DNA from: Cytophagales bacterium
Lineage (GTDB): Bacteria; Bacteroidota; Bacteroidia; Cytophagales; Thermoflexibacteraceae
Assembly (NCBI GenBank): GCA_004294445.1
Contig: REAZ01000005.1
Coordinates: forward strand, 62,001-126,000
Reading direction: 5' to 3'
DNA: 64,000 bases
Position 1 is the stretch's first letter, and each line of letters begins with the position of its first letter. The position numbers and the translations under genes were made by a program. This document shows, piece after piece, positions 1-8,175 of the stretch. The notes below the pieces were generated by a model. It was not told where the DNA came from. It worked only from the letters and a program-made list of their open reading frames with translations, and searched no databases.

Positions 1-573
1 CTGCATCCAGCACTGATTCCTACTTATTTGTTTGCTTTTTTGCTTTTTGATACTTCCATAGTACCCTATCATGAGCATAAGTGGATGCTCTTGGGCATTG
101 TTTTTTTGTTCACTTTCGTTTTTCCTGTGCTAAGTTTTTTCTCTTTTCTGAAAGCAAAAATCATTTCTGCGATTGATATTCCAAACAGAGAGGAACGCAT
201 TAAGCCATTTCTATTGATGAGCCTTTTGTATGTATTTATCACTTATTTATTTTTCAGACTGTCGCCAATTTTTGATGTATTAACCTTAATGATGCTTGGT
301 ATTTCCTTCGTATTGGTCTTGGTAACTCTTATTACATTTGTGCATAAAATCAGCGTACACGCCGCAGGAGTAAGCGGAGGGCTTGGGACGCTTTTAGGGC
401 TACAGTACAAGTACGCTCACGAAGATTTTTTGTACCCTGTTTTGTTTTTTGTGCTGCTTACTGGCATAGTCATGTCCGCCCGCCTGAGTCTGAAGGCACA
501 TACCTTGAGCGAACTGATGAATGGCTTTAGCTTAGGTTTACTTATTACGTTTGGGGTGTTGGCTTTTCTTTGA
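1..573 (+). CDS. PAP2-like integral membrane protein, 5' end outside window
   Basis: The reading frame is open from the first base of the window (it begins with L-H-P-A-L-I-P-T-Y-L), so the start lies upstream. An internal TTG at 28 could be mistaken for the start. About 190 residues are visible and almost all are hydrophobic, forming five or six membrane segments. The HPxLIPTY-type opening and the G-x-L-L-G-L-Q and S-A-R segments near the end are typical of the PAP2/phosphatase-related membrane proteins that are common in Cytophagales. I do not see a complete acid-phosphatase triad in this part, so the enzymatic role is inferred only. The 3' end overlaps the end of the convergent cheB-like gene by 29 bp. 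Confidence 0.6.
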   Translation: MHPALIPTYLFAFLLFDTSIVPYHEHKWMLLGIVFLFTFVFPVLSFFSFLKAKIISAIDIPNREERIKPFLLMSLLYVFITYLFFRLSPIFDVLTLMMLGISFVLVLVTLITFVHKISVHAAGVSGGLGTLLGLQYKYAHEDFLYPVLFFVLLTGIVMSARLSLKAHTLSELMNGFSLGLLITFGVLAFL

Positions 574-1132
574 AATAGCTATCTAACCAAGTTTTGATTG
601 ATTCAGCCCCTAATACATGGTCTATAGCAGTCATAGACATCGCCGACTTTGGCATAGTATCTATAAAGCACTCACTTGGCTCCTGTACTATAGTTTTTCC
701 GCCACTTTCCCTGATGGCTTTCATACCAAATGCCCCATCTTTATTTGCCCCCGTTACCAATACGCCCACCAAATTTTCTTGAAAAACTTCAGATGCGGAA
801 AGAAATAGCACATCGATAGAGGGGCGCGAATACTGCACCAAAGGGCTGGAGGACAAAGAAAAACACAAATCAGGCTCGACTACCAAATGTACATTAGGGG
901 GGGATAAATAGATATTGCCTCCTTGGATTGCTTCGCGGTCTTTGGGTTCTATCACAGGAATATTGGTAGCATACTGAAGCACATCTCGTAAGCCCGCAGA
1001 AACATCTGTTTGGAGACGGTGCAAGCATATCAGTATGGCACTTTCGTTGGTGATGGAGATGCCTCCTAAAATTGTTTTTACAACTTTAATACTACCAGCA
1101 GACCCTCCGATGACAGCTACCTTATTAATCAT
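545..1132 (-). CDS. CheB-type protein-glutamate methylesterase domain, stand-alone
   Basis: A 195-residue protein matching the catalytic domain of CheB, which removes methyl groups from chemoreceptor glutamates. The expected serine-histidine-aspartate triad is visible: Ser11 in GGSAGS, His38 in CLHRL and Asp132 in TGANKDGA, spaced as in CheB. No receiver domain is fused. Instead, a separate receiver gene lies immediately upstream with a 4-bp overlap (ATGA), so the two halves of a classical CheB appear as two translationally coupled genes. No cheR, cheA or receptor gene is in view, so the target could be a non-chemotactic signalling protein, as is often suggested for CheB/CheR modules in Bacteroidota. 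The domain assignment is strong; the biological role is inferred. Confidence 0.85.
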   Translation of the reverse strand: MINKVAVIGGSAGSIKVVKTILGGISITNESAILICLHRLQTDVSAGLRDVLQYATNIPVIEPKDREAIQGGNIYLSPPNVHLVVEPDLCFSLSSSPLVQYSRPSIDVLFLSASEVFQENLVGVLVTGANKDGAFGMKAIRESGGKTIVQEPSECFIDTMPKSAMSMTAIDHVLGAESIKTWLDSYFKEKPTPQT

Positions 1133-1521
1133 CTCAATAGTCCACTTTTGTATTTGATAATGATAAGTAAATCTGCAATTACATCATGCAGATAGCTAAG
1201 GCAAGCCTCGCTCTTAATCAAGTAGTTATAAATGCCCTGTGCTTGGAGTTCGGCTATGACATCTATGCTACGCTGTGCCGAAACCACTACTATTTTGACA
1301 GCATCGTTCTGACTTTTGATTTTTTTAATGAGTTCCATGCCACTCATGTCGGGCAGAATCAAATCTACAACTGCAATAGTGGGATTTTCGTACATTTTAT
1401 CGAGCATAGCTTGCCCGTTGGCAAAAGTCCTAATCTCTAAATCTTCTATTTCTGCCAATGCAAGCTGCAACAGCATACCTTCAGTCCTATTGTCCTCAAT
1501 TACGAAAAGTTTGTAAGTCAT
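1129..1521 (-). CDS. Single-domain response regulator (receiver)
   Basis: A 130-residue CheY-like receiver domain with no output domain. The acidic pocket is Glu9-Asp10 in VIEDN, the phosphoacceptor is Asp53 in VVDLILPDMSG, and the conserved Ser81 and Lys103 (NYLIKSE) are present. It starts the pair with the CheB-type esterase and overlaps it by 4 bp, so it probably regulates or localises that enzyme. A -7-like box (TATATTTG on the minus strand, 1552-1559) lies just upstream of the ATG. The partner kinase is not in the window. Confident as a receiver; its signalling input is unknown. Confidence 0.88.
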   Translation of the reverse strand: MTYKLFVIEDNRTEGMLLQLALAEIEDLEIRTFANGQAMLDKMYENPTIAVVDLILPDMSGMELIKKIKSQNDAVKIVVVSAQRSIDVIAELQAQGIYNYLIKSEACLSYLHDVIADLLIIIKYKSGLLR

Positions 1522-1551
1522 ATTTCTAAGTTTTATTGATATTTATTATAG

Positions 1552-1559
1552 CAAATATA
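1552..1559 (-). promoter_or_regulatory. Putative -7 element for the receiver/cheB pair
   Basis: On the minus strand this reads TATATTTG, a full match to the Bacteroidota -7 consensus TAnnTTTG, about 30 bp ahead of the receiver start codon. No convincing TTG -33 box is seen at the right distance, so the call rests on the -7 match and position. Confidence 0.4.
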
Positions 1560-1709
1560 TAATTTTCGTATAAATACTTGGCTAAGTATGCTTAAATTTA
1601 TAGTTTTTTGGGTGAAAAATAATTTTCTTTTTCTTCTTAGGGATAATTGACTATGATGGATAAGAAAATCAACAGTGAGATACTCAATTTTGCTAAAATT
1701 TCTACTTTC

Positions 1710-1742
1710 TTTTGCACCATTAAGAAATTTTACTTACCTTTG
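1710..1742 (+). promoter_or_regulatory. Bacteroidota-type promoter of tRNA-Cys
   Basis: TTTTG at 1710-1714 (-33) and TACCTTTG at 1735-1742 (-7) are separated by 20 bp, matching the primary sigma factor consensus of Bacteroidota. The predicted start of transcription, about 1750, lies just ahead of the tRNA at 1758. Confidence 0.6.
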
Positions 1743-1757
1743 CACTCTAAAATAAAA

Positions 1758-1828
1758 GGTTCCGTGGCCGAGAGGCTAGGCAGAGCTCTGCAAAAGCTTC
1801 CACAGCGGTTCGAATCCGCTCGGAACCT
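1758..1828 (+). tRNA. tRNA-Cys (anticodon GCA)
   Basis: A complete 71-nt cloverleaf. The acceptor stem is GGTTCCG (1758-1764) paired with CGGAACC (1821-1827), with discriminator T as usual for tRNA-Cys. The D arm contains GGCTAGGC. The anticodon stem is GAGCT/AGCTT around the loop CTGCAAA with GCA at 1790-1792. The T arm contains GCGGTTCGAATCCGC. The CCA tail is not encoded (TCA follows). Confidence 0.95.
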
Positions 1829-1854
1829 CATCATATAATTTTAATGATTTTTTT

Positions 1855-1888
1855 AATCCTTTGAACTTTGTTTGAAGGATTTTTTTTT
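1855..1888 (+). terminator. Intrinsic terminator of tRNA-Cys
   Basis: AATCCTT (1855-1861) and AAGGATT (1875-1881) form a stem around a 13-nt loop and are followed by a run of T. It lies 27 bp after the tRNA and ahead of purH, so it probably ends the tRNA transcript. Confidence 0.6.
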
Positions 1889-1932
1889 AACAATATTTTG
1901 ATACACTTCCATTAATTTCATCATTCAGTACC

Positions 1933-3453
1933 ATGAACAAAAAAATTACATCAGCACTTATTTCGGTTTTTTATAAGGATAATCTTGCCCCCATAGTCGA
2001 TTTTTTGGGCAAACAAGGCGTAAAAATCTATTCTACGGGCGGTACGCAAAAATTTATAGAAGAATTAGGCGTAGCTGTGACGGCTGTGGAGTCTATTACT
2101 TCCTACCCTTCTATTTTTGGCGGAAGAGTAAAAACACTTCATCCAAAAGTTTTCGGAGGTATCCTCTATCGGCGTGATAACCAAGAAGATATAAGCCAAT
2201 CTACTCAATACGAAATTCCTGCCATCGACTTGGTCATTGTGGATTTGTACCCATTTGAGGAAACAGTACGCATAGGGGCAGAGGAGGCAGAAATCATAGA
2301 AAAAATTGATATTGGAGGTATTTCGCTCATCAGGGCTGCTGCCAAAAATTTTCAAGATGTTCTTATCGTTTCCTCAAGGGAGCAATATGCTGAAGTATTG
2401 ACTTTGATGCAAGAAAAAAATGGTATCACTACGCTTGCTGACCGCAAAAAGTTTGCAGCAAAGGCTTTTGATATTACTTCTCACTACGATACCGCCATCT
2501 TTAACTATTTTAATGAGGAGCAACAAGCACAAGTATTCAAGCAAAGTATTCGCTCCGCACAAACGCTACGCTATGGAGAAAATCCGCATCAGCAAGGCGT
2601 ATTCTATGGCAATCTCCAAGAAATGTTCGATCAGCTAAACGGCAAAGAGCTATCTTACAATAACTTAGTGGATATAGATGCCGCAGTATTGCTCATGGCG
2701 GAGTTTGAGGAAACAGCCTTTGCTATCCTAAAACATACCAACGCTTGCGGCATGGCAACGGGCATCACGCCGAAAGAGGCTTACCTAAAGGCATTGCAGG
2801 CAGACCCCGTTTCGGCTTTTGGTGGCGTAATTATTACCAACAAAACCGTAGATTTGCCTTGTGCGGAGGAGCTAAACAAATTATTTTTTGAAGTGCTTAT
2901 TGCTCCCGCATTTTCAGAAGAGGCATTGGCATTATTGAAAAGCAAGAAAAATAGGATTTTATTGTTGCAAAAACCTGTCAAGCTTGCCGATAAGCAATTT
3001 AAAACGCTGTTAAATGGCGTGATAGAGCAGGATAAAGATTTGGCAATGGAAGTAGAGGCAGATTTGAAAACGGTTACTAAGCGAACGCCAACCCCTTACG
3101 AAATCAAAGCCTTGCTTTTTGCCAATAAGTTAGTGAAGCATACCAAATCCAATACCATTATCTTAGCAAATGATAGTCAGCTATTTGCGAGCGGAGTTGG
3201 GCAAACTTCGCGCGTAGATTCCTTACAGCAAGCGATAGCAAAAGCAAAACATTTTGGGTTCGATTTGAGCAAGGCTGTTATGGCATCTGACGCATTTTTC
3301 CCTTTCCCAGATTGCGTAGAAATAGCTCATAAAGAAGGCATTAGGGCAGTAATTCAGCCTGGAGGCTCCATCAAAGATGCCGACTCCGTTGCCTACTGCG
3401 ATGCCAACGAAGTAGCGATGGTCTTTACAGGCGTGAGGCATTTCAAACACTAA
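1933..3453 (+). CDS. purH: Bifunctional AICAR transformylase / IMP cyclohydrolase
   Basis: A 506-residue protein that carries out the last two steps of de novo IMP synthesis in the cytoplasm. The N-terminal MGS-like cyclohydrolase half shows YSTGGTQKFI and FGGRVKTLHPKVFGG. The C-terminal formyltransferase half shows LRYGENPHQQ, KHTNACGMATG with the catalytic Lys-His pair, DPVSAFGGVI, and PGGSIKDAD near the end, closing with GVRHFKH. Length and motif order are normal for the family. It is separated from tRNA-Cys by that gene's terminator and ends 4 bp into the convergent glycosyltransferase gene. No other pur genes are adjacent and no PurR-like operator is obvious. Confidence 0.97.
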   Translation: MNKKITSALISVFYKDNLAPIVDFLGKQGVKIYSTGGTQKFIEELGVAVTAVESITSYPSIFGGRVKTLHPKVFGGILYRRDNQEDISQSTQYEIPAIDLVIVDLYPFEETVRIGAEEAEIIEKIDIGGISLIRAAAKNFQDVLIVSSREQYAEVLTLMQEKNGITTLADRKKFAAKAFDITSHYDTAIFNYFNEEQQAQVFKQSIRSAQTLRYGENPHQQGVFYGNLQEMFDQLNGKELSYNNLVDIDAAVLLMAEFEETAFAILKHTNACGMATGITPKEAYLKALQADPVSAFGGVIITNKTVDLPCAEELNKLFFEVLIAPAFSEEALALLKSKKNRILLLQKPVKLADKQFKTLLNGVIEQDKDLAMEVEADLKTVTKRTPTPYEIKALLFANKLVKHTKSNTIILANDSQLFASGVGQTSRVDSLQQAIAKAKHFGFDLSKAVMASDAFFPFPDCVEIAHKEGIRAVIQPGGSIKDADSVAYCDANEVAMVFTGVRHFKH

Positions 3454-4571
3454 ATTTTTGAGGAGTACAAAGAGATAGCTTGCAGGTATTTTTGAACAAC
3501 AATTTTTTCATCAAATTTTGTTACAGCCAAATTTCGACTTTGTTTGCCCATTTCTTTGTACTCATTTTCACCAAGTTGCATCATTTTTTTCATTTTTTCT
3601 GCCAAGTCTTTGGCATTTCTCACTTCGCAAAGAAACCCATTTACCCCATCTATGATTGTTTCTTTGCAGCCCGCTACATTGGTCGCTACCAAGGGCTTAC
3701 CCATGCTTGCCGACTCTAAAAGTGTTCTTGGTGTTCCTTCTCTGTACGAGGGAAGCACCACACAATCAGCATTTTGTATGAAAGGACGTACTTCGCTCGT
3801 AGTTCCCAAATAGTCTATTAACCCTTCGTCAATCCATGTTTGCAATATTTCCTTTGTAACTCCCAAACCTTTGTCTGTTTCTATCTTTCCAAGTAGTTGG
3901 AAATGAGTGTTTTCATTATTTTTTTTCAAAATTCTGATGGCATCAATGTACTCCAAAATCCCCTTGTCATAGAGCAAGCGAGCAATGAGTAGGAAAGTAA
4001 ATTTGTTCGAAGCATTTCGGACTGCCCCAATTTGAGGTTTAAATTTTTCTGTATTGATACCCGACCCAGGCAGCAAATCTGCAATTTTTCTCGAAATGAG
4101 TTTTTTTTCTGCGAATAAATCTAAATCGTCTTGGTTTTGGAAAAAGACTTTTTTGGGAAACTGAAAAGCAAAACGGTAGAGTTTTTGGGCTATTTTGGAA
4201 GTCAGATTATCGTGGATAAAAACAGTACCTAAGCCTGTTACATTGTTGATAGTATGAATATTGAGCAGGCGGGCAGCAAGCGTTCCATAAATATTTGGCT
4301 TGATAGTGAAGTGCAAGGCAATGTCTAATTTTGCACTTTTATAGGCTTTATACAAATTAAAAATCAGAAAAAAATCTTTCAACGGATTAGCCCCTTTTCG
4401 CTCCATTTCCAAAGGGAAGAACTCACAGCCTTTTGCCTCCAACTCAGCCACAAAGCCATCATCTGGGGCAATAGCTATGACCTGATGCCCGCCCTTTTGG
4501 AAAGCCTCTATCAGCCCGATACGAAAATTATAAATGTTCCATGACGAATTGATAATGATTCCTATACGCAT
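3450..4571 (-). CDS. GT4-family glycosyltransferase
   Basis: A 373-residue GT-B-fold glycosyltransferase. The N-terminal acceptor domain resembles the PglA/bacillosamine-type polysaccharide group (IHTINNVTGLGTVF). The C-terminal nucleotide-sugar domain carries the GT4 E-x7-E element in REGTPRTLLESASMGKPL and ends with TNVAGCKETIIDGVNGF. It probably adds a hexose or N-acetylhexosamine during surface polysaccharide or glycan synthesis; the sugar cannot be told from sequence. It is not in a polysaccharide cluster here: purH is convergent with a 4-bp overlap and DUF4286 is divergent. The family call is firm, the substrate unknown. Confidence 0.88.
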   Translation of the reverse strand: MRIGIIINSSWNIYNFRIGLIEAFQKGGHQVIAIAPDDGFVAELEAKGCEFFPLEMERKGANPLKDFFLIFNLYKAYKSAKLDIALHFTIKPNIYGTLAARLLNIHTINNVTGLGTVFIHDNLTSKIAQKLYRFAFQFPKKVFFQNQDDLDLFAEKKLISRKIADLLPGSGINTEKFKPQIGAVRNASNKFTFLLIARLLYDKGILEYIDAIRILKKNNENTHFQLLGKIETDKGLGVTKEILQTWIDEGLIDYLGTTSEVRPFIQNADCVVLPSYREGTPRTLLESASMGKPLVATNVAGCKETIIDGVNGFLCEVRNAKDLAEKMKKMMQLGENEYKEMGKQSRNLAVTKFDEKIVVQKYLQAISLYSSKI

Positions 4572-4586
4572 TTTTTAAAAAATTTG

Positions 4587-4594
4587 TAATTTTG
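4587..4594 (+). promoter_or_regulatory. Putative -7 element for DUF4286 gene
   Basis: TAATTTTG matches TAnnTTTG and lies 20 bp ahead of the ATG at 4614, so the leader would be very short. No clear -33 box is seen; the upstream position would overlap the divergent glycosyltransferase start. Confidence 0.4.
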
Positions 4595-4613
4595 CACATT
4601 CAAACATACAAAA

Positions 4614-4922
4614 ATGATTTTATACAATCTGACAATTAACATAGAAGATGAATCTCATGACCGTTGGCTCAAATGGATGCGTGAAATTCATATCCCCGAA
4701 GTGATGCAAACGGGCTATTTTACACATTACAAAATGTTTAAGTTGCTTACTTCAGCCCAAGACAACACAGGCACAAACTATGCTATCCAATATTTTTGTG
4801 AGAGCATGGAAAAGTTCAACGAGTACGAAAAAAAGCACGCTCCTGCGCTTCGTGCAGATGTTGATAAGCACTTTCAAGGCAAATATTACACTTTTAGGTC
4901 TATTTTGGAAGAAATTAGCTAA
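4614..4922 (+). CDS. DUF4286 family small protein
   Basis: A 102-residue soluble protein beginning MILYNLTINIE, with W-L-K-W-M and HIPEVM segments and ending in a KYYTFRSILEE element. This is the DUF4286 family, widespread in Bacteroidota and thought to have a ferredoxin-like (dimeric alpha/beta barrel) fold. There is no signal peptide, membrane segment or catalytic motif, and the function is unknown. It is transcribed alone, between a divergent glycosyltransferase and a convergent symporter, and ends in an intrinsic terminator. Confidence 0.85.
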   Translation: MILYNLTINIEDESHDRWLKWMREIHIPEVMQTGYFTHYKMFKLLTSAQDNTGTNYAIQYFCESMEKFNEYEKKHAPALRADVDKHFQGKYYTFRSILEEIS

Positions 4923-4972
4923 CCTATAAAGATGTAATCTTTGATAAAAGATTGTATCTCTAAGGTCGTCTT

Positions 4973-5021
4973 AACCACAAAAGCCAGATGCTACGCAACT
5001 TACTTTTTGTGGTTTTATTTT
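4973..5021 (+). terminator. Terminator after DUF4286 gene
   Basis: AACCACAAAAG (4973-4983) pairs with CTTTTTGTGGTT (5003-5014) with one bulged base, followed by TTATTTTTT. The T run overlaps the stop codon of the convergent symporter gene (5015-5017), so one sequence serves as terminator and coding end. A smaller hairpin, AATCTTT/AAAGATT, lies just upstream at 4936-4953. Confidence 0.65.
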
Positions 5022-6454
5022 TTCAACGCCAATAAGCCCAGAAAAGTAATAGAGCCATTGATTAAGAGCATTTCATTCCCAAATTTGTAGCCATCAAACC
5101 ACGCTACAGAGTTTGAACTCAGTATATAACAGATAATTGGGGAAGCTACACAAACGAAAGGAACAAATTTGTCTTTGATGGTAATTTTGGTGAATAAGCC
5201 AAAAGTAAACAATCCTAAAAGAGGTCCGTAGGTATAGCCTGCCGCCTTGAATACCGCATTGATAATACTTTCGTCATTGAGAGCCTTGAAAATCAAGATA
5301 ACTAAAAATAGCAAGAACGAAAACCCAATATGCACCCAAAACTTAAGCCTCTGACGCTGCTCCTCTGGGCGATTTTTGAAATCTAAGAAATCGATGCAAA
5401 AAGAAGTGGTCAGGGAAGCCAAAGCCGAATCTGCACTTGCATAAGTGGAAGCTGTAATTCCCAACAAGAAAAATACTGCCGCCAACGTGCCAAAACTGTT
5501 GAGCTTGAGTGCCAAAAGTGGGTACAAATCGTCAGAACGGGTAGGCAAGGGAATACCTTTCGTGCTTGCGTAGGTATAGAGCAAAGCACCCAAAGTGAGG
5601 AAAAGTAAATTTACAAAAACCAATACGATACAGAAAGAGAGCATATTTTTCTGTGCTTCTTTCAGGTTTTTGCAGGACAGATTTTTCTGCATCAGGTCTT
5701 GATCCATGCCCGTCATGGTGATGGCGATGAACATTCCCGCAAAAAATTGCTTGAAAAAGTTTTTCTTATCATTAAAATCCCAAAAGAATATTTGTGAATA
5801 ATCGCTTTCTTTGACCATAGAAACCATAGTTCCTATGCCCAAATCTAACTGCGAAGCTATCAGTATCACACTGATAATCAGGGCAAAAATAAGGAAAAAA
5901 GTCTGTAGGGTATCAGTCCAGATAATTGTTTTGATGCCTCCTTTGAAAGTATAAACCCAAATCAGGCTGATAGTAATGACGACATTGAGCCAAAAAGGAA
6001 CGCCAAGCGGCTCAAAAACACCAATATGAAGCACTAAAGCCGCCAAAAATAAGCGAAAGGAAGCCCCTACGGTACGGGAAAGCAGGAAAAAGAAGGCACC
6101 TGTCCTATAGGCATTTAGCCCAAATCTGCCTTCTAAATAGGTGTAGATAGAAATGAGATTGAGCCTATAATAGAGTGGCATAAGTACCAAAGCGATAAAA
6201 GCATAGCCTGGTAGGTAGCCAAGTACCATCTGAAAATATGAAAAAGAATCTGCCCCAACAGCCCCAGGAACAGAGATAAAGGTAACGCCCGAAATAGACG
6301 TGCCAATCATGCCAAAAGCGACCAAATACCAAGGTGCATTCCTATTGGCAATAAAAAAAGTTTCTGAAGTAGCTCCTTTTGATGTATAGTAAGCTATGAC
6401 AATCAGTAGGCTGAAATAAACAAGGATAATCGAAATAATGAGTTCGGGCGACAT
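5015..6454 (-). CDS. Sodium:solute symporter (SSS family)
   Basis: A 479-residue polytopic inner-membrane protein with about 13 hydrophobic segments, in the size range of SSS (SLC5-like) transporters. The early segment SKGATSETFFIANR followed by GMIGTSISGVTFIS is the typical start of this family, and GMDQDLMQKNLSCKN and ASTYASADSALASLTTSF match the conserved central and TM8-9 regions. It should take up a solute with Na+. The substrate is not predictable, although related Cytophagales proteins are often annotated as sugar or sialic acid symporters. It is transcribed alone and convergent with DUF4286. Confidence 0.88.
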   Translation of the reverse strand: MSPELIISIILVYFSLLIVIAYYTSKGATSETFFIANRNAPWYLVAFGMIGTSISGVTFISVPGAVGADSFSYFQMVLGYLPGYAFIALVLMPLYYRLNLISIYTYLEGRFGLNAYRTGAFFFLLSRTVGASFRLFLAALVLHIGVFEPLGVPFWLNVVITISLIWVYTFKGGIKTIIWTDTLQTFFLIFALIISVILIASQLDLGIGTMVSMVKESDYSQIFFWDFNDKKNFFKQFFAGMFIAITMTGMDQDLMQKNLSCKNLKEAQKNMLSFCIVLVFVNLLFLTLGALLYTYASTKGIPLPTRSDDLYPLLALKLNSFGTLAAVFFLLGITASTYASADSALASLTTSFCIDFLDFKNRPEEQRQRLKFWVHIGFSFLLFLVILIFKALNDESIINAVFKAAGYTYGPLLGLFTFGLFTKITIKDKFVPFVCVASPIICYILSSNSVAWFDGYKFGNEMLLINGSITFLGLLALKK

Positions 6455-6512
6455 TTGTTATTTTATTTCTTGGTAAAAAAATATAGAAAAGTAAAAAAAG
6501 AATTTGTTAAAA

Positions 6513-7982
6513 TTAAGTTCCCATTTCTCGCATGGCTGCTGTCAAGGTTGTTTTTGCGTTTTGGTTTGTGGGCTGTGACATTACTATAGCATTGCATAGC
6601 TTTACGACCTTGCCAAAATCGAGCAGTGCTTCTTGCCTTCTGCCTACTTTCTTTAGTGCTACAGCCCTATTCCAAAGATAGGAATAATTATCAGGGCTAA
6701 GTTCTAATGCTTTTGTATAGTTATTAATTGCCTCTGCATTATTCCCAATTTTGTCTTGAGCCAAAGCTAAAGTATTGAAAGCCTTGTTGTTGGTAGCGTC
6801 ATATTGGATGCTTTGTGCGGCATACTCGGCTTGTTCGCCAAATTTTCCTTGCTTCCATTTTACGATTGCTATGTTCAAGTAGGCTCTCGGATTTTCTGCT
6901 TGGAGCATGATAGCCTGCGCAAATAGTTGTACCGCCTCATCGAGTTTGCCCTGCTGATACGCATTTTCTCCCTGCTGAATAAGGTTTTCTGCTTCGGGGT
7001 TCACTGCTATGGGTTCGGGCGTAGGATTTTCTATAGGCACTTCGCTTGTGGGCTGCTGCTCGCTATAAGATTGCGTTTCTTCGGCTACTTGGTCGGCAGC
7101 CGCCTCGTTTATAGTTTCTTGTGGCGTAGTTTCTATTTCTTCTGAAGTAGCTACTTCCTCCTGCGGCAGACTTTCACTCACTACTACCTCCTCCTCTTGA
7201 TGCTGCGGTTCTTCATATTCTTGTTCCTCATATTGTGGCTCAGGAGTAGAAATACTGCCTAAGCCTCTGCTTGTATAGACTACAGGCACAGGCTCCTCTT
7301 GCTCAACCTCTTCTGTGATTTCTTCTGCTTGTTTTTCTGTAGTTTTTTCTCTGATAAACTCACTTTGCACTTCTTCTTTGTATTCATCTATTTGGGAAGA
7401 ATGATGCATCAAGTTAAGAGCATTGAGGTCTTCTCCGTTTTCATCTGCTTTGAGTGCTTGCAAGTAAACATCATCAGAAAGATAGTGCTTTAGTCCAAAA
7501 ATATCTTTGATCATTCCTTCGGCTATGGTGTAAGGAACTACCGAAGAAACAGGAGAAAGAACGGAAGTAAGCATCGAGAACTCCCCCGCAAAAGCATCTA
7601 TCAATGCTTGATTTTCCTTGATAAGCATTAAGTTATCTATTGCTTTGCTTTCAGAAAAATATGTCCAATCATAAGAACCTGTAAGTAGCGTAGCATTATC
7701 GATAATACAAAACTTATGATGTATGGGAGACATTTTATCGGAAAAGTACAATTTTACACCCAACCCTATTAAATCATTTAACGGCAGTCCTTCTTTGCGT
7801 TTATTTGTATAATCGTCTAACAATATTATACTTAGACTTACGCCTTGCGAGGCTTTTTGAGCCAAAATATCAAAAATAGCCTTATTGGTAAACCAGCAAA
7901 CGGCAATTTGTATGCTTTGTTGCGCATCTTGGAGTTCGCTAATGATTGTATGTTGAATATTTTTAAAAAAAACTTGTTCCAT
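6513..7982 (-). CDS. Phospholipase D-like HKD domain fused to TPR repeats
   Basis: A 489-residue protein of unusual build. Residues about 1-140 form a PLDc_2 domain with one HxKxxxxD motif (His88, Lys90, Asp95) followed by TGSYDW, as in mitochondrial cardiolipin hydrolase-like and Nuc nucleases, which work as dimers. Residues about 205-325 are a low-complexity linker very rich in Glu, Gln, Pro and Thr. Residues about 330-480 hold three to four TPR repeats (AYLNIAIVKWKQGKF, AFNTLALAQDKIG, SYLWNRAVALKKVGR). There is no signal peptide, so it is probably cytoplasmic. Whether it cleaves phospholipid or nucleic acid is open; the TPRs imply a protein partner. Confidence 0.8.
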   Translation of the reverse strand: MEQVFFKNIQHTIISELQDAQQSIQIAVCWFTNKAIFDILAQKASQGVSLSIILLDDYTNKRKEGLPLNDLIGLGVKLYFSDKMSPIHHKFCIIDNATLLTGSYDWTYFSESKAIDNLMLIKENQALIDAFAGEFSMLTSVLSPVSSVVPYTIAEGMIKDIFGLKHYLSDDVYLQALKADENGEDLNALNLMHHSSQIDEYKEEVQSEFIREKTTEKQAEEITEEVEQEEPVPVVYTSRGLGSISTPEPQYEEQEYEEPQHQEEEVVVSESLPQEEVATSEEIETTPQETINEAAADQVAEETQSYSEQQPTSEVPIENPTPEPIAVNPEAENLIQQGENAYQQGKLDEAVQLFAQAIMLQAENPRAYLNIAIVKWKQGKFGEQAEYAAQSIQYDATNNKAFNTLALAQDKIGNNAEAINNYTKALELSPDNYSYLWNRAVALKKVGRRQEALLDFGKVVKLCNAIVMSQPTNQNAKTTLTAAMREMGT

Positions 7983-8175
7983 AATGATAAGATTTATTGC
8001 TAAGTACGATACAAAATAAAGCGGTTTGCCGCTGCGACATATTTACCCAAAAGCAAAGATGTCTTGCCAATTCTAACAAAATTGAATTGATTTTTATGAA
8101 AATTGGCTAATATTTTTCAAAAATAAAGAACTTTGCGGAAGTTTTCTACTTTCGTACCAAAGTAATCACAAAAAG

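Noticed and set aside
1647-1838. 63-residue ORF over the tRNA-Cys
   Set aside because: It runs through the promoter and the tRNA gene and has no protein-like conservation; it is a chance frame.
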